39,872 nt of DNA from Isoetes engelmannii. Taxonomy: Eukaryota; Streptophyta; Lycopodiopsida; Isoetales; Isoetaceae. Every line of letters begins with the position of its first letter. Within the stretch, counting starts at the first letter, position 1. The DNA is taken from positions 1 through 39,872 of the forward strand of contig JAANSK020111128.1 in assembly GCA_011763485.2 (NCBI GenBank), written 5' to 3'. The notes beneath the pieces were generated by a model, which saw nothing but the letters and a program-made list of their open reading frames with translations, did no database searches and was not told the DNA's origin. A program made the position numbers and the translations under genes. Below are positions 1 to 11,592 of this stretch, in pieces.

Positions 1-9
1 ATGATTTAC

Positions 10-408
10 CTTGCCGAAATTAGGTGGAGCCATGCTGGAGGAGTCCAAGCCCATTTCGTAGCCTGCAGATTATCTGTGGCAAATAATCCATTTTCTCCTT
101 TTTCCACATCTCTGTTAGCATGAGGTTTCTCTGAAGAGTCCGGACTCTGCTTCCCATCGAAGTCGCTGAAGAATAGAATGCCTAAGCTAGTTCTCTAAAA
201 ACCTATTTAAGGCTGCACTTTACAAAATTCCATTTGCAAATCCAGTTTCGAAGTGGGTCCTCTGTAAGTCCGGCCTTGAAGGCCAGGAGGGCCGCTCCAT
301 GCTCTTCCTTTCCCTGTAAAAAAAAATCAGAGGCATAACTTAAAGAGCAAAGCAAAACCTAGACATTTGTGCTCCATATCCTTCCTTTTGTTGCATCACA
401 ACCGCCAT
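10..408 (-). CDS. Partial unrecognised protein-coding gene, 5' part
   Basis: I do not recognise this protein. Two minus-strand segments join in one open frame: 300-224 (ATG at 300) and 165-10. The splice runs from a GTAAAG donor at 223-222 to a TTCTTCAG acceptor at 167-166, and the frame leaves the window through a GTAAAT donor at 9. The ~77 residues seen are hydrophilic and contain a W-A-W-T-P-P-A-W stretch near the end. A TTTTTACAG acceptor at 315-314 precedes the first segment. An alternative start in a strong plant context (ATGGCG, 408) would join through a 45-nt intron (358-314). Both introns (58 and 45 nt) are short for plants, so the model is tentative. The TATA box at 652-662 supports transcription in this direction. 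Confidence 0.35.
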
Positions 409-651
409 AGATAGATTGCCGGAGTAGAGCATGTGGATCGAGAGCTGGGCAAGGGCGAGATTGCTTGCAGAGCAAGAAATCTCAAGGCACGAGAGAGGAA
501 ATATAAATTACAAAATTAGAGGTGTCAACACTAAATTGATCTTCACAGCAAATATTAGCGCACCGCGTGTCGTTCCCAGAAACATTTAGACACGTATCAT
601 CACCAGAATTTTTTTACGTCAAACAAAATATAAAAAACAAAAATTGGAACT

Positions 652-662
652 GCTTTATATAG
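652..662 (-). promoter_or_regulatory. TATA box of the leftmost minus-strand gene
   Basis: The minus strand reads CTATATAAAGC, a canonical plant TATA box. It would place transcription start near 620-630, upstream of the proposed coding segments that begin at 408 or 300. Confidence 0.4.
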
Positions 663-830
663 GAGTGATAACACTGTGTATATTTTAACGTTCTCAGTGG
701 CCTTTGCCCTAGCTCCATCATTTTGATTCTCTTATATGTAGTTCTTCTCTAACATTTTAAGTCTCTTATATGTAGTTCATTCGCTAATATTGAAGTTTAA
801 GGACGGCGTGCTCAAAACAATTGGATGTGG

Positions 831-1032
831 CACCGGGGGCGATTCTAGGTTTTGCATCTTGCACTCAGATATTCGAATCCTTCCGTCCCAACGTTCTCCA
901 ATGATACAAACAAACTTCTTAACTCCTTGCGTCACGGGGGCGATTCTAGGTTTTGCGTCTTGCACTCAGATGTTCGAATCCTTCCGTCCCAACGTTCTCC
1001 GATGATATAAAAAAACTTCTTAACTCCTTGTG
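831..1032. repeat. Tandem duplication, 101-bp period, two copies
   Basis: A unit beginning GGGGGCGATTCTAGG at 835 recurs at 936 with few differences and ends each time in AACTTCTTAACTCCTTG. Each unit carries TTCGAATCC, which resembles a tRNA T-loop or polymerase III B box, so the unit may derive from a SINE. Outside the copies, 1033-1110 and 660-780 are AT-rich with a short repeat of CTCTTATATGTAGTTC. Confidence 0.75.
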
Positions 1033-1109
1033 TCATTGTTTAGCATTTCATCATTTTTGATATGCATCCTTTCGAAGTTATGAAATTGTAACCAAATTTG
1101 CTCCATAAA

Positions 1110-1212
1110 TTTGTTAACCATATCATGCCTCATTTTCCATGTTATGAACACACACCATAGATTGTTAACTATATCATGCCTCATTTTCCATGTTATGTTA
1201 TGAACACACTAT
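1110..1212. repeat. Tandem repeat, 51-bp period, two copies
   Basis: ATATCATGCCTCATTTTCCA and its neighbours occur twice, 51 bp apart. The second copy has an extra TTATG. No coding signal was seen. Confidence 0.7.
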
Positions 1213-1530
1213 ATTCCAGGGGATGCTTAGTTCATATCGGGCAACTCTCTCTGCGCCAGTACCTTGTTTATATTGTGTATGTTACCTTTGCCAACAATCA
1301 AATCCTCAATGAAAACCTATATCCTCTTTCACAAATCTTAAAATACTATCTCTTTCAAGGAAGATACTTCATATTTTTTGCCTCCGACTTCCAAGCCAGG
1401 ACGCACCACGGAGCAGGTTGCTCCGTTTCCATGAGACCTCCAACCCGCCTTTGCTGCATACGTGGCCCAGAAATAAACTTGGCTCTCAAAAGGGGGGGAG
1501 GACCCTTCTGGCCTCCCGAACCAGGCTGCT

Positions 1531-1627
1531 GCCTGTAATCGCTCTTTCTCTACCTGCAGCAAACGGTCCCGGGGCACTGCCTGTAATCGCTCTCTCTACC
1601 TGCAGCAAACAGTCCCGGGGCACTGCT
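1531..1627. repeat. Tandem repeat, 48-bp period, two copies
   Basis: GCCTGTAATCGCTCT ... CTGCAGCAAAC occurs at 1531 and 1579. It lies in a more GC-rich stretch (1390-1680) whose open frames on both strands look like shadows of the repeat. Confidence 0.7.
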
Positions 1628-1679
1628 CCAAGCAAGGCAAATCCAAGCAAACCATCCAAGGGCACTCCGGTCAGGTGAA

Positions 1680-2481
1680 TGCATAGAAACAAGACACAAA
1701 AATCGCCCTGATCATGGAAATGCAGTCTAAGATCAAGTAATTTTTCTATAACAAGAAATACTGCTAGAATCAAGTACCTCCACGAGTCCCAACTCGAGGA
1801 GGATGCAAGGGAGATGAAACATGGTAGAATGTAATCATAGAAAAGATCTTTTTGGTACCCAATTAACATGGTAGAATGCAATGAGAAATCGGCTCAACAA
1901 AATGAAATTATTAATTCAGCTGCCCAACCTTGAGTGTTAGTGGTCACGGTAGCTGCAGCCAGTTGAAAGCAAGACCAAAGTTCACAAAATTAGTAATCCA
2001 AAACCTGTGCTAAACTAGCAAACCCGATATTAAGGAAGCCAGCATTTTCTACAATAGGAATAACTCACTAATCAAAGAGCTTCCTTGAATTGATTGTGTC
2101 AGTTATCTACCCAGCATTCCCTACACATTGAAATAATTCACTCATCAAGACCCTGCCACTGCTACCATAACAAAACAGGTCTTTGTTGTCAAAAATTGGA
2201 TGGGCCTGAACATTACCATAAGCAGATACACCATGCCCGCAAAAGCACTGTCAATGCTATACAACGTCATCCCAAGCCTGATGGTCTGCCTTGGTACACA
2301 ATCAATATTGTCATTTATGTGCATACAGAAAAAAAGTTCGGAGCTAGATTCAGCAGGAAGACACTCATTATTGCAGTTCAAATCAGCATCCGAACAAAAT
2401 AAAGCATTCTGTATCGACTACATTGCTGGCAGCTTTACTGAAGTTCGGTAATGCATGTAAGCCTTGTCCTTGTCTTGTCAA
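1680..2481. other. Intergenic and probable 3'UTR of the vasculin-like gene
   Basis: This is about 800 bases with no gene I can support. The part next to 2482 is likely the 3'UTR of the minus-strand gene to its right. Small open frames here have no recognisable content. Confidence 0.4.
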
Positions 2482-5117
2482 TTAATGCTGCCGTTCATCA
2501 TCCGAGTCAGAATCAGATGAGCTCATGCCAGATGCATTACTGCATAGACTTCCCACAGGTAAGCCCATGACAGCTTTCCTTAACCGAAGATTACGTGGTA
2601 TTTTGGCAACGGACCTCATATGCTGGACAGAGAGGAAAACAATCAACAACCTCTGAAATACTCAAAAAGAATTGATAAGAAAGAAAAGCAGTACCTCCTT
2701 GTAGAAAGCATTAATTTCCTCTTCAGTCAACGCTTCCTCACCTGTACTTTCTTCCCATCCAAGGGACCTCAAGAATGCTGCCTCTTCCTCTTCAGGTCCT
2801 GAAATCAATTGAGCTTCAGCGGCACGATCCTTACCAGAGGACACTTCCATGACTTGTTTTTCTGTCACTCTATCGACACTAGATGCATCCTTGCTAGCTT
2901 TGTTATCACCAATATGGCCATTGCATTTGCACTCTGTTGTACTCTTGGTCACTAGCTTGTTGGAAGGCTCATCATCTGTACTCTTTTGCTGAGAACTACT
3001 GGCAGACTTTTCAGTGCTGTCCGAAACAACTTGACTATTAGCTGCCTTTTTTCTAAGGGTGTTAAAAAAATCGCTTCTATTTTGCACATGAACTTGAGGT
3101 CGTTTGTCCTCTGAAACTTCACTCTCTTTAGATCGGTTCACACCTCCATCAGCCCCCATGGTATGTGCAACTCTTTTGTCAACAATCAATTGCCTTCCAT
3201 TGCCTGCCATCATGTTCCTAGAATTGCCATTCCCTGCTGTCACTGTACCCGAAACTGAAGGAGGAGATGTAGTATCTGCTTTGGGTGCCAGAACCACACT
3301 TTCTCGACTAGTTTTAAGCACAAGCAGCTTCCCCTGTGCGACCTTGGTATTTTCTGGTCTAGGTGATGCTTGGGTCCTGTAAGATGGACTCTGAATTTGA
3401 GTAGGCTTTGGTATGCTGGAAGTCAACACATCAACTGTTCTAGTTGGTTTATTGGGCTTCAGCTTTTCCCATGAGCTTGAACTCTACAAATCCAGAAAGT
3501 TACTTATTAATACAGTTACAAAAAAATTACAAAAACATACATGAAAAAAGAATTAACTAAATGGAGGACTACCACAACATTTAGCACATATAATGGGAGA
3601 CTGCAGAACCATAATTGGACATTTTCTTTCAGCAGAGTAGAGCATGCCATTCAATAGAACGCAATGTCTAGTTATATAGCAGAATGTTATTAACATGTTC
3701 CAGTATTGCTACTCATATAACCATACAAAACAAATATTGTCAACTTAATTATCTAAGGACCAAACAGAGTGTTTTTCAACTTTTCGATATATGACAGCAC
3801 TAGACGGAGGTTTTAAGAACTTCCATGTCTATTGATGATGCTCATAAACATTGCATGGCCCATAGAACATTCATTGAAGATCTTACAAAAACACTAAAAA
3901 TAACGAGCCTTTCATAATAACTCTAACAATGAAAAGCAGCAAACCATGGGCTTTGGAAAGGAGGGTGTGATTGGTATCAATTGCCGAGATTGTTTAAGGG
4001 CCAGCTCCTCCAAACGTTGTGCTTCAGTGAGTGTCTGCAGAAACACGCATGATGGTAAAAATCTCATTACATAGATACTGTTATGTCCTCTTAGCTCATG
4101 CACAAACCTGTGGTGGTGTTCGCACTCGTGGTGGATTTTGCACCAAGGCCTCAGCCATGTTTGGTTGTTGTCCAGGAAGAGAACTCGTCAAAGGGGCAGA
4201 CTGCACATTTCCAATAGAGGTAGGTTCTGTAGATGAATTCCAAGTTTCCAACACAGTACTCAAACTCCCCATTGAAATATGGCTTTGAGTGCTAGGACTG
4301 GGGGACAGAACTCTACCACCTTCTGATCCAGACAAGGGGCTCTGACGAATTGAGCGCATGCCATTCAACTTTTCCTGAGCACCAAGGGAAGGAAAATTTC
4401 TGTCAAATGCAGCTTTTTGGACACGGCTTGCGAAGGCTGCACCACTGACTGGAATTATTGCAACACTTTCATTTGATGCCTTCTTTTCACCATTTTCAGA
4501 AATCCGCGAAGCTGAACCCATGGATTGAGCACGACGTAGTGGGTAGCTAGCTTCATGTCTTATGGCACTGGATGAATTGTACCACTTAAAGGCACTTGCA
4601 TCAGTCCGCTCATAATCCCGGTCTTTACCGTCACCAACAAAGCCCCCACCTAACCTGAAATCACGTTCTCGCTCTACTTCTCTATCTGTCCATTGCTCTC
4701 TTTCTCGATCTCCTCCACTCTCATAGCCACGATAAGAGCTACTACGCCCAAAATTCGGATATACGCGAGAGCTAGAAGAAAGATCTTTATCATAAACTGA
4801 CCTCTCATTGCCATTTCCAGCTCTTCGCAGTATATTGGCTGAATAACGAGGGGAATCACCCCTTGGCCTAAAAGAATATGATAGTCCCCCTTCATCTGGC
4901 AAAAGTGTAATATCAGCAGACAGGAATTTTACTTAAATTTAAGAACATTTAAGAAGAATGAGTTCTAAGCCTAGAAATAGATTAGAACAGTGGAAGAAAA
5001 TATTGTTTCTTTCTAACCTTGAGGAAGAGAGACGGATGGGTGATGACTAGATCCCACATTACCAACTCCAGCTCCCTTGAGCCATTCTGGTACAAGGGAT
5101 TGTTCACTCTTTTCCAT
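2482..5117 (-). CDS. Vasculin/GPBP1-like nuclear protein, 635 aa, five coding exons
   Basis: Coding exons are 5117-5018, 4895-4108, 4034-3945, 3483-2695 and 2622-2482. All junctions are GT-AG, phases agree throughout, and the sum is 1908 nt including the TAA. The protein starts MEKSEQSLVPEWLKGAG, like the xLVPxWL start of the vasculin family. A Ser/Arg-rich region (DRER, ERERD) follows, then FDRNFPSLG matching the family FPSL motif, and PPRVRTPPQ. In the fourth exon SDFFNTLRKK is followed by AAFLRSLGWEE and LTEEEINAFYKE, the conserved C-terminal block of vasculin and its plant homologues. The last exon ends in an acidic SSSDSDSDDE tail. In animals GPBP1 binds GC-rich promoter DNA. A role in transcription here is inferred from family only, and plant homologues are sometimes labelled Mediator-like. 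A 5'UTR exon precedes it. No breaks were seen. Confidence 0.88.
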
Positions 5118-5885
5118 CCCTACAAGTGATTGTCATAGGTCCAATAAAATAACAAAGCAAGATACTTCAAAAAGCTTAGCAACATTAAGCGGCTTTGACA
5201 ATTTTTTTGTCAAAATGCTCAGCTTCTTTCAATGCTTAGCCTCCTCTGATAAGGCCCATAAATAAAGCATCAAACCTCAATCTCAATAAACCCTTTTCGG
5301 TTTGTGTTTCCCTCTTGGGGATACTTTAGGTAAAAAATTCCGAGCAAGGTTTGCCAAACGAGAAATGCTCACAAACAGCAGTGGGAAGCTTTACTGTGCA
5401 AGGCCATATCCAAGAAACCAAAAGCTCGAGACTGCATCTGCTGAATAGACACAAAATCATATATCTTTCGTAGTCTCAACCCAACGCATTAAGTTCCTCC
5501 ACTATAAGATGTCTGGCTCCAAGGAAAACCAGAGGCCGTCTTCACAAGAATAGAATAATCTTTTAGAAACCCTGTTTGCATCTCCTTTCTGAACTATCGG
5601 AAAAGCCTTTTCTTCATTTCTCTAGTCTTTGCCCTTAAACTCAATCGCATATTAATCGTTGCCCTAAAACATGCCGTAAGACAAAAACCCTCGTCCAAGA
5701 GGGATCCTTAGAAAGCTCAGCAAATAGTAAAGCCACGACAAACAAATGAGGCCGAAAATTCTTTGCAACCAACCACTACAGAATGCTAGAAAGACGATAG
5801 CACATGTTTCCAAATGAATCAAGAGCCTCCAAAATAAATTTTCGCAATGAAAAACACCCAACGGCAACACTTGCTGATAATGTAC

Positions 5886-6250
5886 CTCAGAAAGACGAGA
5901 AAATTAACAAAGCAATGGTCCAACTCCGGCAGGTTTGAATCCGAAACCAATTCACAGAACAGCTGCGAAGGAGAAACGGAAGATCCTTGAAGAAAGCCCA
6001 GTGCCCACTTGCCCTAAAGGGTGGAAGCCCATTGATGGATTAAAGAAGGCTGTAAATTAAAAGCTTGGAGCATGGGAATTTGACGAAGTTGGGAGGAAGG
6101 GGGCGCCAAGAATAAGAGGATTTGCGAAGAAGCGGAATGTGCCTGATTCCGGCCTACCCACAACAAGACAAAGGAATGGGAAGAAGGCAGAGGCAGACGA
6201 AGAAGAGGAGGATTTTCCGGCGGCGCCGCCTGAAATATTCACACTACCAG
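5886..6250 (-). other. 5'UTR exon of the vasculin-like gene
   Basis: On the minus strand this stretch is pyrimidine-rich (CTCCTCTTCTTCGTCTGCC), as plant leaders often are, and ends in CTGAG|GTACAT, a good donor at 5885-5884. The intron would run to the acceptor CTTGTAG just before the ATG at 5117. The upstream limit is approximate; no clear TATA box was seen. Confidence 0.5.
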
Positions 6251-6299
6251 GATAGCGGCGCCTCCCAACCCCAGCTTGTGAATTTTAGGGTGGTTAAGG

Positions 6300-6480
6300 T
6301 ATAATCTCTTTTTTTTTTTTCTCTCTTCAAAAAAAAAAAAAAACACCCACACAACACCCACACAAGTTTACACCCTTTTATTCTTCTTTATTTTTTGACA
6401 TTAGACCTGTAGAGGTAGATACTTATGAACAAGAACAATCCTTGCACCCGCATGTGCGCACACAAACACACACACACACA
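6300..6480. repeat. Low-complexity tract: poly-T, poly-A and (CA)n
   Basis: Ten or more Ts near 6308, about 14 As near 6330, and a CACACACA run at 6461-6480 lie just upstream of the vasculin-like gene. No coding content was seen. Confidence 0.7.
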
Positions 6481-9400
6481 GCATCACCTCCCGCATCAAC
6501 AACACATATTCCTCCCCCTCGGTTCTGAGTATGACATGCCTCATCTTGTCAATCCTCATATAACTATGCATGTACCGTGTTCTGTTCTACATAATTACTT
6601 ATCCTCGTGCTGCTACCCTCCCCTCTACTCTGGAACATGAAATGTGTCATCTTTTGCTAATTGTGACATAATGAGAAGACAATAGAGGCTTCTGCTTTTA
6701 TTCTCCTTGTTTTAATTCCCATCTGTTCATCTGAATATCCAATACAGACAAACCTGCAAGGTCCAACAGCCACAAAACCTCCACCCTCCATGCCCTCCCT
6801 GCATGAAGATTCCAACATACAAAATCCATACCTTTACAATCATGGACCCCACGTTCGTCGTGCTTTTTAAATTCTAACATATTCTGGAAATTGAATAATA
6901 ATGGACATTGTACTGTACCCAGCCTCGTTTCAAGTCTCCTTTGTTGACAACATTTCATGATGGGTGTTCATCTGACTACCTTGTGTTCAGAATAGCTACC
7001 TATGAGTAATAACCAGATTATAGCTTTCCAAGTTGTATGGATATTCCCTGGTACTCCTCTTATCTGGGATTTGGGTTTCCTTCTTTAATTTGCCCACAAG
7101 CTTGGCTGAGCAAATAAACTAAAATTTTTAGTGTAATTAATAAATTGTAGAATCATATAATAAGGTTTGTTGAAGATTTGGTTAGATATCAACACTTCAT
7201 AAATGGTCTACTGACTTTGCAAGACTTTTCTAATTATCCTTCTCTTATCTTTGTTAAGAAAAATGCATAAATAAAGCAAATGTCATATATAGGCCACCAT
7301 TACTAAGGAGCATGTATTTGTCTAATCCACCACTCCATATCTTTTATGATTACTTTATCTACAACTAGATGTTTAAAATAGCAATTTTGTAGCCAATCCT
7401 TCTTATCCGTAGACGATAAAAAGTTATTTTATTCTATTCTATTCCTTTTGTAACATTATGGTAATGTATGGTATTGCATTTGTTGTACTTTAATCGATGT
7501 CCATGGCTCATTAGATGCACACATTACAAGCATAGAATGACAATTTCGCTTCACTTTATGTTTTTGATTGACATGCTTACAACGTGCATTTGCCGGCAAC
7601 AATTGATGGCTTTTCACCTACTTTTAAGGGTATTGCCCAAGAATATCCCAATGATTCGGACTCCACGCTACTTAGACCTCTCCTCAATCTAGTCTCTAGT
7701 ATTCATTCACATTGTATTTTGATCTAAAGTTACATTCTCTAGATAAAATAATAGTAATAACTAGAAATAGGTGCTCGGCGATGCCGGGCATAAGATGATA
7801 ATCTGAAAACTGAACATGTTGCAGTGGAATCGAGGTAACCGGTTCGGTTTGAAACACTAGGACTATAATCTAAAAACTAAAATAGATCCTAATAACGCGA
7901 CATTTGGGCATATATTGATAGATCACTTCGTAGATGATCACACTGAAGCTCCAAAATAGCTACATTTTTGCCAACCTTTCATTAAAGCATGATCCTGTAA
8001 TGGCAAAAAAAAAAACAAATTAGCAACAAATTTAGCATAATGTTTCGTACTATTATTAAACTCCAACACATACTCTACCACGGTCTTTTGCATGAATCAG
8101 AAGAGAAGTCAAATACAAATTGCAAGGCTCTATACAACATCCACAGCTACACTAATTTAATTTTTGTTTCCTTTTAATTCTTCATCAAGTGAAATACTTG
8201 AGAAGCTACAAATCATGTAGAAGTATGACTTCTTGCTTAGGCTTCAAAATGCATGACATATAAATATATGAACTTGCCTTTGACATTCTAAAGGATGTTG
8301 TTGGGCCAAATAAACAAATGATGGAGGTCTTATGACACTGGTGCTTTTAATTTATGCAAGTGTGTAAGCCACATAAAAAGGGTAGCGAAGCAAATCCACA
8401 CCTTAGAATGTTAAAGGCAACCATCATATTTATAGAAGCTCCTACTTTAACAACAAATCGAGGTAAACCACGTACTTTGAACGGAGAATCTTGAAGCAAT
8501 TGGTTCTTTCACAAGTACTTTCTACTTTCATTCATTTTCCTTATAGAAGTTGCAAATCTTAAGACATTGCAAGCATTGCAGTTTCTTAAAAAAGAAACCA
8601 ACCTAAAATTCAAAATTGCACCTGCAATTCAGCTTGCCATTCAAATGCTTCCCTGTGCTTTCCCATTTAGTTGCTCTGGCGAAACATACACTGATAAATA
8701 TGGCCCATGCCATTATATTAGAGCTAATAATATTGAAACATATATATGAATCTCAGAAAAGAAAGCATTGCCCTCTATGAAGAAAAGGTAATGAAGAACA
8801 GATAAATGAACACCGATTTCCAATCTGCATCATCTATAAGCCAAAAGAAAGAAATTACAATCGACTCATAAAAGACGATTCAATGAAGATTTTGATGGAT
8901 CCTAAATTTATAGACTATTTACCTCCAAAAAGTTGCAATGGGATGAAATGAGCATGTTGTTGTCTACAATGCCGCTTTGTAGAGACAATATAGAGAACCT
9001 TTTTTGCAAACTGCAATAGAGAATATACCATTTTTTGAAAGCAGATTAAACTTTGATAGACATTTTAAGCAATCCCATACATCCAAATTAGATTACTTTA
9101 TCTCCATAACAAGTCAAGCAAGTATGTAAATTTGTTGTCTAAGGATAGCCTTTTCCTATAATAAGGTTGCATATTAAACGGGAGTGTTGCAGCACTCCCG
9201 TTTCAACATTCCCTTCTAAAAAACATATGACTATTCAAAATGGTGCTTTTTGGACTTGTGTCCAAAATATCAAGGTGATTACAATTTAATACGTGCTATT
9301 TTAGCCAAAAAAAAAAAAAGAAAAAAGATAACCATTGGGCCAACATCCAACATATCAACCACTTGAAATAGCAATTTTAGGGATTATGTTCAAAACTATA

Positions 9401-9558
9401 TGGTGATTAAAATTTTGTATATGTTATTTCAGCTACATTTATTTTTTCTAACCAACAAATAACTGGGAACACAGGACAAAGAAAGGTGATTTTGTAATAG
9501 ATCATAAGTTAAATTACAAACACTAAACAGAAAGTGCAAGGTGTGAAAAAGAAGTTAC
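6481..9558. other. AT-rich intergenic region, no supported gene
   Basis: About 3 kb in which I see no gene, no RNA gene and no recognisable retroelement protein on either strand. Small frames (for example 7468-7692 plus and 6698-6958 minus) match no family I know. The one clear structure is a palindrome at 9176-9203. I looked here for the missing 3' exons of the flippase gene and did not find them. Confidence 0.5.
9176..9203. repeat. Near-perfect 28-bp palindrome
   Basis: Arms AAACGGGAGTG (9176-9186) and CACTCCCGTTT (9193-9203) are exact inverse complements around a 6-base centre, TTGCAG, which can pair further. RNA from this site would form a strong hairpin. It could be a MITE footprint or a terminator-like structure; no function is shown. 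Confidence 0.85.
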
Positions 9559-9714
9559 ATAAAATTTTCTATTGTGAAGTAGAAGTAAAAGCACCAGAGC
9601 ACGCCAAATCTGTCTAGAGAAGAATCTAATCAGTGTTTTCATAAGATTTTCTACTGTGAAGTAGAGGTAAAAGCATGTCAAATCTGTCTATAGAAGAACC
9701 CAATCAGTGTTTTC
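9559..9714. repeat. Tandem repeat, 82-bp period, two copies
   Basis: ATAAAATTTTCTATTGTGAA ... CAGTGTTTTC at 9559 is repeated at 9641 with small changes. A triple short repeat of TATGCTATTCCGGAAT follows (about 9722-9812), ending just before the plus-strand LINE. Confidence 0.75.
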
Positions 9715-9884
9715 GGAATTTCTATGCTATTCCGGAATAGGATTGTCGGTTGCCTGTGCACTCTTATGCTATTCTGGAATCGGACCTTGCATTCTTATGC
9801 TATTCCAGAATACAAATCAAGAGCCTTGTTTCGAATCACATGCATCACGACTTGTACTTAATTTGTCATCCAACATGTCAGTAC

Positions 9885-10676
9885 TGCTTCAGGATGATGT
9901 GGTGGTGCAAGTCTAGAAGGTTCATCCAGATGTAGATGCTTCATGCTTTGTGCGGTCTTCCTACCGTACGTTGGTCATTCATTACACTTTGCCACCTTCT
10001 GGCAAGTGGTCTCTGCAGCTTCCGGGCTCCCGCTGGCGCTCCGTCTGGGTTTGGATGTGGAGTACCCTTCCTCCGCCGAAGGTTAGGGTGCTCCTGTGGC
10101 AGGTGGTGCACCGTTGCATCAGGGTGAATGCCCTGGTGAGCAGGTTTAGACCAGGGGTGAGTCCTTTGTGTCCTTGTTGTGGTCTTCATCGTGAGACGGT
10201 GGAGCACTGCTTGGTCCTTTGTCCTCACTTGCAGGCAGCTTGGGACTGGGTCCCGGCTCGGTTCCAGGTTCGACTGACCAGCCAGCAGTTGCTGCTGCAT
10301 TTGTATCCAGGTGCCTGGCCTCTGCTACGGAAGCTAGCCTTATACTTATGTGTGGCCTGGCTTGTATGGCTGGTTTGGAGACGGCCATGGCTGTGGACTT
10401 TTCAGGGGATCCAGCAACCTTCGGCCTCTTTGATTCCCTGTTTGAGGTACAGATTGTTTCAGAGCTTCCTAGTGTTTCCGGGGTTGGCAGAGCGGAAGTT
10501 CGCCATCTGGCGTGAATTCCTGGGGATAATGGACGTTGATGGACATTTTATTCAGTAGTCGTTGAGGAGATGACAGAGTGGTGAGGTATCGCTGCCTCTT
10601 CGAGGCAGCTCCTCTTCCTCTTCACTCGCCGTGTACCATTGCTATTCTTTTAATTTAATGAGAAAGAGTTCTTCAA
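9885..10676 (+). mobile_element. 5'-truncated LINE (L1-type), 3' end of ORF2
   Basis: The plus strand encodes the C-terminal part of a plant LINE ORF2. It shares LLQDDVVVQV, LPPSGKWSLQLPGS and PPPKVRVLL with the minus-strand copy at 12638-14346. The reverse-transcriptase zinc-binding domain is visible as PPKVRVLLWQVVHRC followed by CPCC, HRETVEHC and LCPHLQAAWDW. The frame reads to a TAG at 10556-10558. A short 3'UTR ends in TCTTCAAAGAAAAAAAAA, the poly(A) end of the element. One TGG has become TAG near 9913. Homology to the other copy begins near 9885, as expected for 5'-truncated insertion. Confidence 0.85.
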
Positions 10677-11590
10677 AGAAAAAAAAATCTTGCTTAAACA
10701 TGATGTCGCAACTAACACAAAATACATGGTTATGTGCGTTCTTAAACCAGAGTCTTGTATCCAAGTCCGTCGCTCATACCCTGCATCACCATCATAAGCC
10801 TGTAGTTCTGATCTTACTAAACATGAGTTGTGGTTCACTATGCATACTACTCGTTCTTATTAGTAACATGAGAGCTTCGCAGAGGTATGCTCAAGAGAGT
10901 ATCAGCAAAATGCTTTCAACTAGGTAGTATGTCCAAAGGTGTCGTCTACCTTGCTTTAAGATAAAGTCTAAAATGGTCACACTAAAAGTTGATATAGTAT
11001 TGATGCATCTCACTCCATTAAATTGAATTGATGATTACATTTAAGTTACAGGGAAGCCATGTTTACAGCCCTTGCAAAAGACGAGAGTCTGAGTTCAAGA
11101 TGTGGATTTCGATTTCCTATATCTAATGACTGGCCACATCTAAACCAGCCCTTTTTGAATTCTGAAACATTATTAAAGTGTGTTTCTTTGAGATGACCCA
11201 ACAGGAAAAAGACCCTTGGAATATGGACGAGGAAGATTTGATTGCCTTGTTGTTGTGCCTATTATAGCCATTACTGCAATGCTTCGGACAAAAATTTTCT
11301 CTAACAAAGATTTATTGTGACCTAAAATTTTAAACTGCAGGTGGTAAACTATCTTCTGCATCCACCATGCTTTGTTTTTTTCCCAATGGATATTTTTCCT
11401 ACTGTTGGTGGTGCAATTGCAATTTGTCTTCTACTTTAGGGAACTCTTTAAACGGTTATATTCTACTTCACTTTATTCTACAGATCACATGGAAGCCAAT
11501 GCACTCCTAGGTGCAACCATTATGATTCTATGCTAGGAGCTGCTTTGCATGTGATTATCCATTACATATGGTAGGTTTAAAATCTCTACC
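10677..11590. other. Intergenic, no supported gene
   Basis: About 900 bases. Short plus-strand frames between 11240 and 11450 are hydrophobic (VVVPIIAITAML; FPTVGGAIAICLLL) but too short and isolated to call. They may be remnants of an old gene or chance. Confidence 0.4.
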
Positions 11591-11592
11591 AC

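Noticed and set aside
208-313. A frame reading HGAALLAFKAGLTEDPLRNW, like the N-terminal domain of leucine-rich-repeat receptor kinases.
   Set aside because: It ends in TAG after a few more codons, no leucine-rich repeats or signal peptide lie nearby, and a different frame of the same bases splices cleanly into the next segment. Treated as chance similarity.
1176-1881. Several overlapping frames of 80-130 codons on both strands.
   Set aside because: They arise from GC-rich tandem repeats (48-bp period); there are no domains, and codon content is repeat-driven.
2094-2451. Frames of 78-102 codons on both strands downstream of the vasculin-like gene.
   Set aside because: They overlap each other in all frames with no motif; this is probable 3'UTR sequence.
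11240-11450. Hydrophobic plus-strand frames that could be membrane segments, perhaps lost flippase membrane exons.
   Set aside because: Wrong strand for the flippase, very short, and no conserved P4 residues.
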